From contig NC_064042.1 in assembly GCF_932526225.1 (NCBI RefSeq), forward strand, positions 14,147,040-14,211,039: a DNA stretch of 64,000 nt, read 5' to 3'. Origin of the DNA: Nematostella vectensis (Eukaryota > Cnidaria > Anthozoa > Actiniaria > Edwardsiidae). The number at the start of each line of letters is the position of its first letter. Position 1 is the first letter of the stretch. This document shows positions 53,936-64,000 of this stretch, piece after piece. A program made the position numbers and the translations under genes. The notes beneath the pieces were generated by a model. The model was given only the letters and a program-made list of their open reading frames with translations, had not been told where the DNA came from and did not search any database.

Positions 53936-54095
53936 AATTTCTAATAATCATAGCTGAGCCGGCAGACGGCAAAGAGTATCGGAAATTCATTTTTATACGG
54001 CCTAAATGGCTAATCGTTACTCGTATTTTTATAATAGTATAGCTATCCATTGCTATTTACCTGCACTGTGCCATCGATTAGGATGCCATTACAAT

Positions 54096-54872
54096 AATAT
54101 ATAGATTTAGGCATTGCCTAAAAGCGGAGCTCCAAACGACAATATCTTTGCTTATTTTCGCTTAATAGTTTAAAAGTTTTAAATATTATTATTATTATAT
54201 TTCTGTTTTTAAAAAATTCAACGATTTCACAGATCATAACACACACATAACAAGTTTAGCTGTCATACGATGTTTCGGCGTGTTTCGGGATGTCATCAAT
54301 GACGTCACGTGACCATCTCATAGCACCCCACTTGAAACATACATGACACCTACTGAGTTGTTGTCATACGATGTTTCTTTAATGAAATATAGGCTTTTTT
54401 ATTTTGATGACGTCCGCATATTGTTGCTTCTAGTGCATCATTGATGACGTCACAATCACGTGACTATATTGGTGCACCCCACTTGACACCTTCATGACAC
54501 ATACCAAGATTGGTTGTTATATGATAATTCGTCCATGAGATATGAATATTTTTGTTCTTAATGAAATCGGAATAGTTTTGCTTTTAGTGACGTCATCGAT
54601 GACGTCACAAATCACGTGACCATATTTTTATACCCCCCTTGACACAAACATGACACCTGCTAAGTTTGGTTGTAAAACAATTTTTCTTTCAAGATATATA
54701 AATGCTTTTGTTTTTTATCACGTTTTTTTGCTTTGTCATCGATGACGTAACGCAACACGTGACCGTATTGTTGCATCCCCCTTGACACCTACATGACACC
54801 TGCCGAACACTTTTTCTTAGGTATGGAGCTCCGCTCACTCGGCGCGCGCGTGGGGCTCCGCTATAATCATGG
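54096..54872. mobile_element. Element end plus 150-bp tandem repeat with CRE/E-box motifs
   Basis: 54096-54133 begins AATATATAGATTTAGGCATT and matches the TIR of the element at 61521-63788. Four diverged copies of a unit of about 150 bp follow (landmark ACGTGAC at 54307, 54458, 54614 and 54757), each with GATGACGT(C/A)A and CACGTGAC. The segment closes with a GC-rich motif (GGAGCTCCGC to GGGGCTCCGCTATAAT, about 54819-54872). Confidence 0.65.
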
Positions 54873-55149
54873 TATCTTAGCAACTAGGACGTAATTTTGT
54901 TACTAAGGTTTGATGTTTTTATCAATATATATTTTACAATAAATATCCAGGAATATCCAGCTTATAAGTATTGGAAAACGAGAGCCTTAAACATAATTGA
55001 AAATATCATTCATAATAATCATTCTTGATAATATTATGAAACTAAAAAAATCAAGCAAAAAATTGATTTTTGATTGACATAACGAAAATTGTAAACAACT
55101 ACAATGACGTCAGCGTCGGTATCCTGTCGAAGGAATTGAAGTAAAAAGA

Positions 55150-57327
55150 GTGAAAGCGCCACTACTCGTTATAATGTCATCGTCTGAGGTTTGCTGTTTC
55201 AAAAAGTCAAGTGACGCTAAACGGAGTAACTGCGATCTTGCATCGCCACCAACTGTTCGACAAAGAAGCACATTTTCGTACAAACAGGAGGATGTTTTTC
55301 AAATCAGCGACAACATGGAAGAAAAAGAAAGGCCTCGTCGATACAGTGACAATATTGGCGAGTCGAGAAAGCGATCTTCGGGCCACCATTCCAAGCGATG
55401 AGCTTCGCTAACATATTCCCAGATCGAAGTGGATTGGACCTTGATAACAGATATCAAGACCGCTCCACCGGTTTTTCATTCCCCGACTATTTTTCAGTTC
55501 CCTCCGGTTTCCTTACCCACCATACAAGTGATATTGGCCACCTTGAGACCGCCGGATCCGACGGAAAGTCTCTTCACTCGCCATTTTATTCGCTGTTTAG
55601 ATTGACAGAGACAGGCTGTAGAAACGGAAAGCTACAGCGAATGAACTCCTTGCCTCAGCTATGTCTGTTAGCAACTTCGCATTCCTCGTTCGATGAAGAT
55701 TTGACACCCAGTAAAGAGCAGAGAGCGCGTTCATCGTCGTTGTTGTCATCGTTTGCCTCTATCAAAGTACGAGAGACCGCGATTCACAGAAAAGAATCAG
55801 TCGCCCAGTCTCCTTCAACACAATCTACGACCACGCGAAAGCGTCAAGGAAGAAGAAAGAGCGGCCTTGTGACAACCCTTCCCGGTGGGCTACCTTCACA
55901 ATGCCTCATTCAGAACGGCAGAGAAGTACAACGGGAAAGGGTTGTTCTGGGGACGATTGTCCAAGGTGAGATCAAAGGGCGAGTGGGAAAACATTCTCAA
56001 AGCACAGATGTCACTAATGGCGAGTCCATGTTAAAACCACCCGCTTTCTCCATATCAAGCACATCACAACGCGAAGATGACAACCCCGTTTCCAAGATTT
56101 TCCAAGAAGAGATTCGTGCCAGAGCGAGAAAGTATTCCCAAAATACAGGATTCAGTCAAAATCAGCAATCTTTCAGCACACCCGAGCATGGCGTTGTAGA
56201 ACCAAAAAGAAGCTCCATGCCTCTGAAAACAGAAATCTCTACGATGTACGATGCTGAGCCAAGACAAAGGTCGGTCCCAGGCACTTACCCGATGAAATCA
56301 AAACACCCGGAAATGATGACATCTCTGACCCTCTCTGACCCAACCGCAATAGAAATATCCGGGGACGAGCCAGAAAGTTTTTTAGAGTGCAGAATATTCC
56401 TCGAACCAGAAGTCTTTCAATACTATTAAGCACGGCGCCGAACCGAGAAGAAGGTCAGTGCTAATTTCAAACCCTTTCTCTACTCCGAGTGCATCTCAAA
56501 TCAGCGAGATCCCCGATTCTTCACGACAAGAACAGAGACATTCCCTGCCATTCTGCGTTGCGATGTCTACCCTGGGCTCTTCACAGGAAATCTGCCGTAT
56601 GTCGATGCCGGATACACCAGTCATCAAAATGAACATCTATGCCGGACCATCAGCGCAAAACAATCGAGGGAATGCCTCCGTTGCGTCATCCAGTCACTTG
56701 GTACGAAGATCCGTTTCGCAACCCATAGTCAGTGTATCAGAAGACCAAAGCAACAGAAACAGTATCAACGTGTCGCTCCCCGAAGAAAAAGTCACAGGAA
56801 AAAAGAAATTCTCTTTCAGCATTGAGGTGAACTTCTTCCCAGCCCAAAGTGAAGAGAATGATGGCCCCAAATATGGCGAAGGTATTGAAGATCGTTACGA
56901 TCGAGTTCATCTCTCGCCTATACCTTCAGTTGGATATACCGCTGATGAAAGCACGAGTTTCGCCTCCGATTTAAGCGATGATGTATTCTACGGCTCGTCT
57001 CCATTGCTTGTCTACGACACAGCAGAGCGCGACTTGGGTTTCCTACATCGCCCAAACCACAGCCTGACTAACATGCGTGACGATAATGAGTCAAGCTTTG
57101 ATAGTCAGGACTATGATCTTGAAGAATCCAGTGAGGAGTACTTCGAAGAGCACGTTCGCCAATTGCCCATGTTTTCCATGGAGGAAATGGGAGAAGACTC
57201 TATCGAGTTCTTGACCTCGATTTTGCAGAATGCCGACGGCGCCAGCGAGACCCAGTTCACAACGCGGCCACAGTTGAGTAGAAGGTTCTTTGGCAGAAGG
57301 CGCAATGCATTGTGCGAAGGCTTGTAA
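55150..57327 (+). CDS. Unrecognised Ser/Arg-rich protein locus, three reading blocks
   Basis: Three coding-like blocks lie end to end. Block A, 55174-55401, contains KRSNCDLASPPTVRQRSTFS. Block B, 55398-56429, is 343 codons in another frame. Block C, 56386-57327, is back in the frame of A and ends FFGRRRNALCEGL. Composition is low-complexity and disordered, with repeated E-P-(K/R)-R-S cores (EPKRSSM, EPRQRSV, EPRRRSV) spanning the B/C boundary, so these are parts of one protein. The C-terminus is acidic, with many D, E and S. Joining needs short introns (AG acceptors exist near 55423 and 56385) or frameshifts. No domain is recognised. It lies downstream of the last visible ABCC exon on the same strand. 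Confidence 0.6.
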
Positions 57328-57391
57328 CAAAAGATGGGCGGTCACTTAGCCAGGCAAGGGCGGATCTTGTGCTATCGGTTAAAGCGCGCTC

Positions 57392-58715
57392 TAGATGGTC
57401 TAATATAATGAACTCTATCAAGACCAGGCATTAAGGAACCGGTCTAGACTCTAGATGGTCTAATATAATAAATTCTATCAAGACCAGGCATTAAGGAACC
57501 GGTCTAGACTCTAGATGGTCTAATATAATAAATTCCATCAAGACCAGGCATTAAGGAACCGGTCTAGACTCTAGATGGTCTAATATAATAAATTCCATCA
57601 AGACCAGGCATTAAGGAACCGGTCTAGACTCTAGATGGTCTAATATAATAAATTCCACCAAGACCAGGCATTAAGGAACCGGTCTAGACTCTAGATGGTC
57701 TAACATAATAAATTCCATCAAGACTAGGCATTAAGGAACCGGTCTAGACTCTTGATGGTCTAATATAATAAATTCCATCAAGACCAGGCATTAAGGAACC
57801 GGTCTAGACTCTAGATGGTCTAATATAATAAATTCCATCAAGACCAGGCATTTAGGAACCGGTCTAGACTCTAGATGGTCTAATATAATAAATTCCATCA
57901 AGACCAGGCATTAAGGAACCGGTGTAGACTCTTGATGGTCTAAAATGATGAAATATATCAAGAACAGCCATTAAGGAACCGGTCTAGGCTCTAGATGGTC
58001 TAATATAATAAATTCCATCAAGAACCAGGCATTAAGGAACCGGTCTAGACTCTAGATGGTCTAATATAATAAATTCCATCAAGACCAGGCATTAAGGAAC
58101 CGGTGTAGACTCTTGATGGTCTAAAATAATGAAATATATCAAGAACAGGCATTAAGGAACCGGTCTAGGCTCTAGATGGTCTAATATAATAAATTCCATC
58201 AAGACCAGGCATTAAGGAACCGGTCTAGACTCTAGATGGTCTAATATAATAAATTCCATCAAGACCAGGCATTAAGGAACCGGTGTAGACTCTTGATGGT
58301 CTAAAATAATGAAATATATCAAGAACAGGCATTAAGGAACCGGTCTAGGCTCTAGATGGTCTAATATAATAAATTCCATCAAGACCAGGCATTAAGGAAC
58401 CGGTCTAGACTCTAGATGGTCTAATATAATAAATTCCATCAAGACCAGGCATTAAGGAACCGGTGTAGACTCTTGATGGTCTAAAATAATGAAATATATC
58501 AAGAACAGGCATTAAGGAACCGGTCTAGGCTCTAGATGGTCTAATATAATAAATTCCATCAAGACCAGGCATTAAGGAACCGGTCTAGACTCTAGATGGT
58601 CTAATATAATAAATTCCATCAAGACCAGGCATTAAGGAACCGGTGTAGACTCTTGATGGTCTAAAATAATGAAATATATCAAGAACAGGCATTAAGGAAC
58701 CGGTCTAGGCTCTAA
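57392..58715. repeat. 60-bp minisatellite with 180-bp higher-order repeat
   Basis: About 22 copies of an exact 60-bp unit (TCTAGATGGTCTAATATAAT onward). From about 57890 the units fall into a three-unit cycle. One unit ends CGGTCTAGAC, the next CGGTGTAGAC, and the third begins TCTTGATGGTCTAAAATAAT and ends CGGTCTAGGC. This cycle repeats about five times. Confidence 0.97.
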
Positions 58716-58885
58716 TAAACATGAGCTTTGAATATAAGGAAATAGGAATGAGGTGGTCTATAAGACTCTATTGAAAATGAGCTTTGAATACCAGGAAATA
58801 GCCACCTTCTTAAATGCACTCGAGGGGGTCTATAAGGCTCTATTGAAAATGAGCTTTGAATACCAGGAAATATCCACTTTTCTAA
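58715..58885. repeat. About 2.5 tandem copies of a 60-80 bp unit
   Basis: ATGAGCTTTGAATA recurs at about 58720, 58778 and 58849 with shared AGGAAATA and GGTCTATAAG. The array abuts the 60-bp minisatellite but is unrelated to it. Confidence 0.75.
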
Positions 58886-59157
58886 AGTTCTTTTCCAAAG
58901 GTTAACCATATCGGTCAGGTAGGGTTAATCATATAATGTAGAATTATTTTCAAAAGGCGACTTAAAATTGCTTAATAATATATATTTTATGAGTGATTTT
59001 CTTAGCGACTCCTTTTGGGGCCCTAATGCTTGCTTAAAGGACGAAAGCCCCTTTGATTTTGAAGCTTGTTCATTTGACCACATCCTGAAAAAAAGCCAGC
59101 GCCTGTGGATTTTGCAACTTGTAAATATTGTATTTCCAATAAAACGCCTCCATTAAC

Positions 59158-59250
59158 AATAACAATAACAACAACAATAACAATGACAACAACAACAGCA
59201 ACAACAACAGCAACAACAACAACAACAGCAATAATAACAAAAATAATAAT
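59158..59250. repeat. (AAC)n-rich simple repeat
   Basis: A degenerate AACAACAAC/AATAAC tract. Confidence 0.85.
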
Positions 59251-59394
59251 AATTATAGGAAAGCAAGGCATTTCTTTTTAAATTGTGATTTTGATAATCA
59301 TGTTGAACACTAACCATTTAATAGTATATTAGAATGGAATAAATGTGTATGCGCCTGTAAAGTTTAATAAAGGGAAGATTTCTCACTCATTGTG

Positions 59395-59690
59395 ATCGGG
59401 CTTCAATCGTACCTAAATTGTACATCGGCCGATACGTTTCGTGCTTCACTTGCACTGTTTCGTTCCCCAATTGTTACGTGTTGTGTCTCGATCGTACTCG
59501 ATCGTATCTTGATTTTGACGTCTTGTGCCTCATTCGTGACGTCTCGTTTCTTAATCGGAAGTTGTCGTGCCTCGATCTTACCCGAACGTTTCTTGATTTT
59601 GTCGTTTCGTTTGATTTTAACGTCTCGCGCCTTATTCGTGATGATTCGTTTTTCAAACGGGTGTCGTGCCTCGATCGTTCCAGATCGTAG
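59395..59690. repeat. Degenerate ~75-bp repeat rich in TCG, shared with 63795-63960
   Basis: Diverged copies with CGTTTCTTAATCGGAAGTTG and TCGTGCCTCGATCGT. The same motif (TCGGAAGGTGTCGTGCCTCG) reappears at 63795-63960 on the far side of the TIR element. Confidence 0.7.
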
Positions 59691-59741
59691 CGGAGCCAGC
59701 GCGGAGCTCCATAGGTATAGAAAAATGGTATATAAATATGC

Positions 59742-59893
59742 GACTCAGGCTAAGTTCAAACGTCGTATTATCCATGAGCCTTATTAAATGAAAATGCGTG
59801 TAAATGAAGATGAAACAATCGACTCTATTCGTTTGCATGCATTTGCATTGAATACGGCTCATGGAGAATACGACGTTGGAACTGAGGCTCAGT
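59742..59893. mobile_element. 152-bp hairpin MITE
   Basis: The left half starts GACTCAGGCTAAGTTCAAAC, and CGTCGTATTATCCATGAGCC follows. The right half is its imperfect inverse (GGCTCATGGAGAATACGACG, ending GAGGCTCAGT). There is no ORF. Confidence 0.7.
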
Positions 59894-60436
59894 TTTGTTG
59901 GTCACCGTGCGGGTACCCTGTGGTACTCGCCTGCCCGCCCGCCAGCCCGCACACTTTGCGATAATTTTGCATCGTCTCCCCAGTAGAAAAATTAGAAATG
60001 AATGCACTTTTGCACTATCCGGGATTGCTAATTTTTTTTATATAACCCTGACAGTTACGGTTAAAACCTACAATAATTTGACTTTTTGTGTTTTTGTGTT
60101 TGCACTCACGGGAACCCTGCGTGTAATTTTTCGCGCGATTTGCTCTCGCAACCCCCGGCCAACACGGTGGTTTTGCAAATGTTAACATTATTTTTGCCTT
60201 GGTAAGAAACCAAGATAGAACGACACTCTAAACACTTTTATAATATAAAGATGTACAAACGATAGATGGAAGAACAAACGTAGAATTGAAAGAAGAAGGT
60301 AAGAAAGACTCGTGATAGTAGCTTTTTATGCTATGGAAATTCCTTATTGTTCCGGAGCTATGGACATTCCTTATTGTATTGACATTTTTAGCGAAAAAAA
60401 ACTTACTCTTCTATAATTACTTATAACATGAGTAAA

Positions 60437-60830
60437 GGGCCGTCTACACGGGCAATTTTTACTTGACAAGTAAAGACAAGAAAAATTTCCTCGTGTAGAT
60501 AGTGAACTTTGACAAGCTTTTACTTGACAAGTTTCCTTTTCAAAAGCTGGCGTGTTTGCTTTTACTTGCCAAGTGTACAAAGTTCATCGTGTAGACGCTC
60601 AACAAGTTTTACTTGACAAGTTTTTCCAGGCCTATGAGAGTACTTCCTAGGCCCCCTTCTCTCATGCTTGTGGATTATTAAAAAAGCTGATATTGCTGCC
60701 ACAGTCTGTATCTTTTACCAGAGGCACCATTTTGTGATGGCAAGCTTTGTTACATTTTTGTATTGCCGCAGGTCTGAAGGCTCATCGCACGGGAAACTTG
60801 TCAATTAAAAATTGTCCTTGTAGACGGCCC
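60437..60830. mobile_element. 394-bp TIR element (GGGCCGTCTACA ends)
   Basis: It begins GGGCCGTCTACACGGGCAAT and ends ATTGTCCTTGTAGACGGCCC, about 35 bp of imperfect inverted repeat. The interior repeats TTTTACTTGACAAGTTT and GTGTAGA several times in both orientations. No ORF. Confidence 0.75.
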
Positions 60831-61520
60831 ATAAGATAAAGGGATGACGAAGGGATGCTTTATTAAGTATACCTTCCCACTAATTCAGCTAGGTTTAGCC
60901 CATAAAAAATGATAGGAAATTCTTGGGGTTAGTCCGCAAACATACGTCTTTCTTGTTAATCTTCCACAAGTTTTTTGTTGTTGTTGTTGTTCAAGCAAAG
61001 AAAATATATTTGCTTTTTTAATTTTTTTTTTAATTAAGTAATAGCAGCATTGAAAGGAATCTCTAAACAGCCTTGAAGTAATATAGCAGATGGTAGAATT
61101 TCATTTAAAAGATTGGAGGATCATTCTTATCTACCTTTAAAGTCCTCTAACCCCCCTTCAGGGTTTTGCATTAAATGCTGTTCTCCATAATTTTTCATGT
61201 GAATCTTACTTACAAAAGAGACAAGCTGCAAGCTGCCAGCTTAGAAGAATGATGCTATGGCAGGATTTATATAATGCATTTGAATTATGCAGCTCAGTGA
61301 AAACTGACACAACCTGAGTAACAAATAAACTAGTTTTTCTATTGTATGTTTCCGCACACATGGTTCTCTACAGGTAGGTCAGTGTCTTGTATGGACCACC
61401 CAGACAAGTGTACATTTCCAAGACTATTAGCACAAAAAGCAATTTCTGCTAAAAAACGCTTATACATTCACCTGGCAAATCTAATACAATACATAGTGTA
61501 ATCTTCTGATATATTGTACT

Positions 61521-63788
61521 AATATATAGATTTAGGCACTGCCTAAAAGCGGAGCCAGTATTGAACACCTTATTTGTTGACTGATTGAGGTATTTTTGGG
61601 GGATCTAGGATCCTGCTCTTTACTGAGATTTATTTATTTATTGTACCAACCAAATGGATCCAGGCCTTATTCAATAATTTAATCTATGCAGTACATCAAA
61701 GTTAACAAACACAATTCCTGGTGTGAATATGGCTGTCAAAGTTGTCAAGAGTCTAATGGTAAATTCTTATGTCCCATCATAGAAGTTCCATTATGAATAT
61801 TTTTTTTAAATCAAAACAATACTCCGACAAGCTTTGCCCTTGTGCAGAATATGTCATGGATGTAACAGCATTCCAAAGATTTGAATTATATATTTAGACT
61901 ATTTAGATGCCATACTGTAATTTTTATGTATTGATTTATTGGCGATTCTTTCCTTTATTGGACCGAAAATTCAGAAAAATGTCTGGAAATTAAAATCCAA
62001 AAATATATCTCCTTTCATGCATTACATATTGGTGCACCCACCCTTTACCATATAGTGGCCTTGTTGTTGGTGGCCTACTCCAAAAAGAATGCAATGAAGA
62101 AAAAACAAATAGATTTTGGAAGCAAATCCTAAAAAAAACATCTAAGGCATCACTGACAGTGCTAAAATGCTAACTTCTAATTTCAAACCAAACCCTTTCA
62201 TTGATCTATGTTTGGGGAAGAGAGGAAGCAAAGAATATCAATTGACTAAAAAATAGTCGACAGGAGAGGAGATATAAGGGGAATTGACTCAACTTGAAAG
62301 GTTTGTTGAAAAAAATATAACAGTTATGAAAATAATTTGAATTAGCATTTCTTGACATTTCCCCTTTCCCATTATCTTAACCCTTTCACCACCACAGGCC
62401 TCTAAAGAGGCCATGTCTATGCTATCCAAGCTATGTGAACATAATTCTATTATTGAAAAAGAACAAGGTTGTTGCTAGTGTTATAAAGTTTAAGTATCTT
62501 GCCCTAAAAAACCCTTCCCCTTAATAAAAGTTCCATTAATGTACATTTGTAAAGCTACATTCTGACAAGCTTTGTCCTTGCGAAGAACAAGTAATGGATG
62601 AAACAGGATTTCAAAGATAGATTATAGTGTCAGACACAATTTTAGATAAGATGCAAAACTGAAGTTTTAATGTACCATTTTATGTGGCGATTTTCCATCC
62701 TCATGGGAATTAATATCTACAAATATACATCCAGTAATGCATTATATTTTTGTGTTTTTAGAAACCCTGGATCCAACCATTCCAATGAAATAAATCTAAA
62801 CCTTTAAAATAAATGTAATGGAAAAGAGACTTGGAAAGGAAATCCTAAAAAGAAGATAAAAGTGAAAATACTAAATGAAAATTTCTAATTTAAAAATCAA
62901 ATCTGTTCATTAATTTATTTTTGGTGTAGAGGGGAAATAACAAAGAGCATCAATTGCATAAAAAATAGTCAACAGGGAGAAGGAAAAGGAAGAAATATGA
63001 CCTTTCTTTAAATGTTTGAAAATATAATAACAATAATGTGATAATTATATTCAGTACTTTCCTCAAATATCCCCTTTCCCATTCTCTTTAGGTTGATGGA
63101 AAACTGTTTTCGTTACAGATTTATTATTTAAAAAGCAAAAGTTTGTTTTTAGTTGAGTGTGTACCTATTGAGTGTGTACTGCTGAAACACATAGTAATGC
63201 CCTAGTCATTTGAGCCCCCTCCTTTATGGTTCTGGGGAGGTCAGGGGTTAATGTGATCTTTAGCATTCATCTTGGCCCTCAGGTAGTCCCTGGTTCATAA
63301 CTGCTTCATAAAAGAGTGACTTTCTTTCAAAACAATCTTTTCATCAAGACATTTATAATCTGACTAATTTCCACAACTATTTGAAAAAAAAATAAAATAA
63401 ACATTATACCACATTTCTATACCTATGGAGCTCCGCGCGCGGCCTGCGGCCGCGCTGGCTCCGCTATAATGTATGGTGTCAATGTAAAGAGTTTTAAAAA
63501 CATTTTGAAAACATCCTCCCTTGAAGCTTTCCTAAAAAAATATATACAAGCTATTTAAAAATATGTTCTGCTATAAAAAAATACCATGGGAATCGTCAAA
63601 TTTCGACTAAATGTTGGAAAATGTGAATAACAAGATAACAATATAATAATTATTGCAAATAATTATAAGCAGTGATTGGTCTTACTGTCATTCGCTATTT
63701 GCACTGACAAAGTTTATTGAAATAAGTGTATGGCTCAAATTGAATGCATGCTGGCTCCGCGTTTAGGCGGTGCCTAAATCTATATATT
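61521..63788. mobile_element. 2.27-kb non-autonomous element with 38-bp TIRs
   Basis: The left TIR (61521-61558) starts AATATATAGATTTAGGCACT. The right TIR (63751-63788) is its inverse with two differences. The interior is AT-rich and non-coding. Two diverged direct copies of about 600 bp, offset by about 740 bp, start at AGTTCCATTATG (61789) and AGTTCCATTAATG (62529). A palindromic GC-rich motif sits at 63418-63468. Flanks are AT-rich, so a TA target duplication is possible but not provable. Confidence 0.75.
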
Positions 63789-64000
63789 ATCTTGATTGTA
63801 CCGTTTCGTGCGTCGTTCGTGATGTTTCATATCTCAATCGGAAGGTGTCGGGCCTCTATCGTACCTGATCATATATAGATTGAAGCGTCGCGTACCACAT
63901 CCGTGATGTTTCGTTTCTCGATCGGAAGGTGTCGTGCCTCGATCATATTAGCATCTGTTTATTTCGATTAAGTTCGTTATATTTGGGAGTTCAAACTGTA

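Larger units (their letters stand above)
57328..64000. other. Right flank: repeats and transposons, no ABCC NBD2 exons seen
   Basis: Beyond the disordered-protein locus I see the 60-bp array, simple repeats and four TIR elements, but no second Walker A, signature or Walker B. AT-rich stretches between elements (for example 58890-59150, 59900-60430 and 60840-61520) show nothing I can support. Confidence 0.6.

Noticed and set aside
55398-56458. Programmed ribosomal frameshift at the T-run near 56376
   Set aside because: The new frame has a TAG immediately after the run, so slipping there would terminate; a short intron ending at that AG or an indel explains it better.

Overview
The window is animal nuclear DNA. 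Its genes have many short exons with GT-AG introns, its introns are full of minisatellites and small DNA transposons, and it carries metazoan families (integrin beta, FIS1, ABCC transporter, ferritin, granulin). The style best fits an anthozoan cnidarian such as a sea anemone; the organism is an inference. Most genes were found by joining exons by eye and checking that splice sites, phases and protein families agree, because no conserved gene here is a single long ORF.

Layout. Positions 1-8617 (- strand) hold the 5' part of an integrin beta gene: eight exons covering signal peptide, PSI domain and the first half of the beta-I domain, continuing off the left edge. Its introns contain a 22-bp minisatellite and a foldback-like element whose inverted ends are built of 13-bp repeats. 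Positions 8618-14668 have no recognised gene but hold a pair of near-perfect hairpins. Positions 14669-19441 (-) are a complete six-exon secreted heavy-type ferritin, with a 46-bp minisatellite filling intron 4 and a 44-bp one in intron 1. Positions 22293-24553 (-) are a complete five-exon FIS1. An ABCC4/MRP4-like transporter starts 442 bp away, divergently, at 24996 (+). Twenty-one exons, to 52232, encode TMD1, NBD1 and TMD2; no NBD2 exon was seen before the right edge.

The ABCC4-like gene is the centre of interest. Intron 12 (33436-43180) contains a three-exon SGNH esterase fused to a C-terminal granulin-like domain (-), an unrecognised gene (-), a 915-bp Mutator-like MITE, and a 1.3-kb insertion made of direct and inverted 354-bp monomers. 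Each complete monomer carries a full type I hammerhead ribozyme, and the insertion is flanked by an 11-bp target-site duplication, so it looks like a retrozyme or Penelope-type pLTR array. At least four introns contain tandem repeats that copy the adjoining splice site or exon: introns 1, 7, 8 and 13. Intron 17 contains a 1-kb inverted-repeat element and a 25-bp minisatellite.

Downstream of exon 21 are a 5'-truncated LINE (-), a 150-bp tandem repeat carrying CRE-like and E-box motifs, a serine/arginine-rich unrecognised coding locus (55150-57327, +), a 60-bp minisatellite with a 180-bp higher-order period, and several TIR elements, including a 2.27-kb one with 38-bp TIRs.
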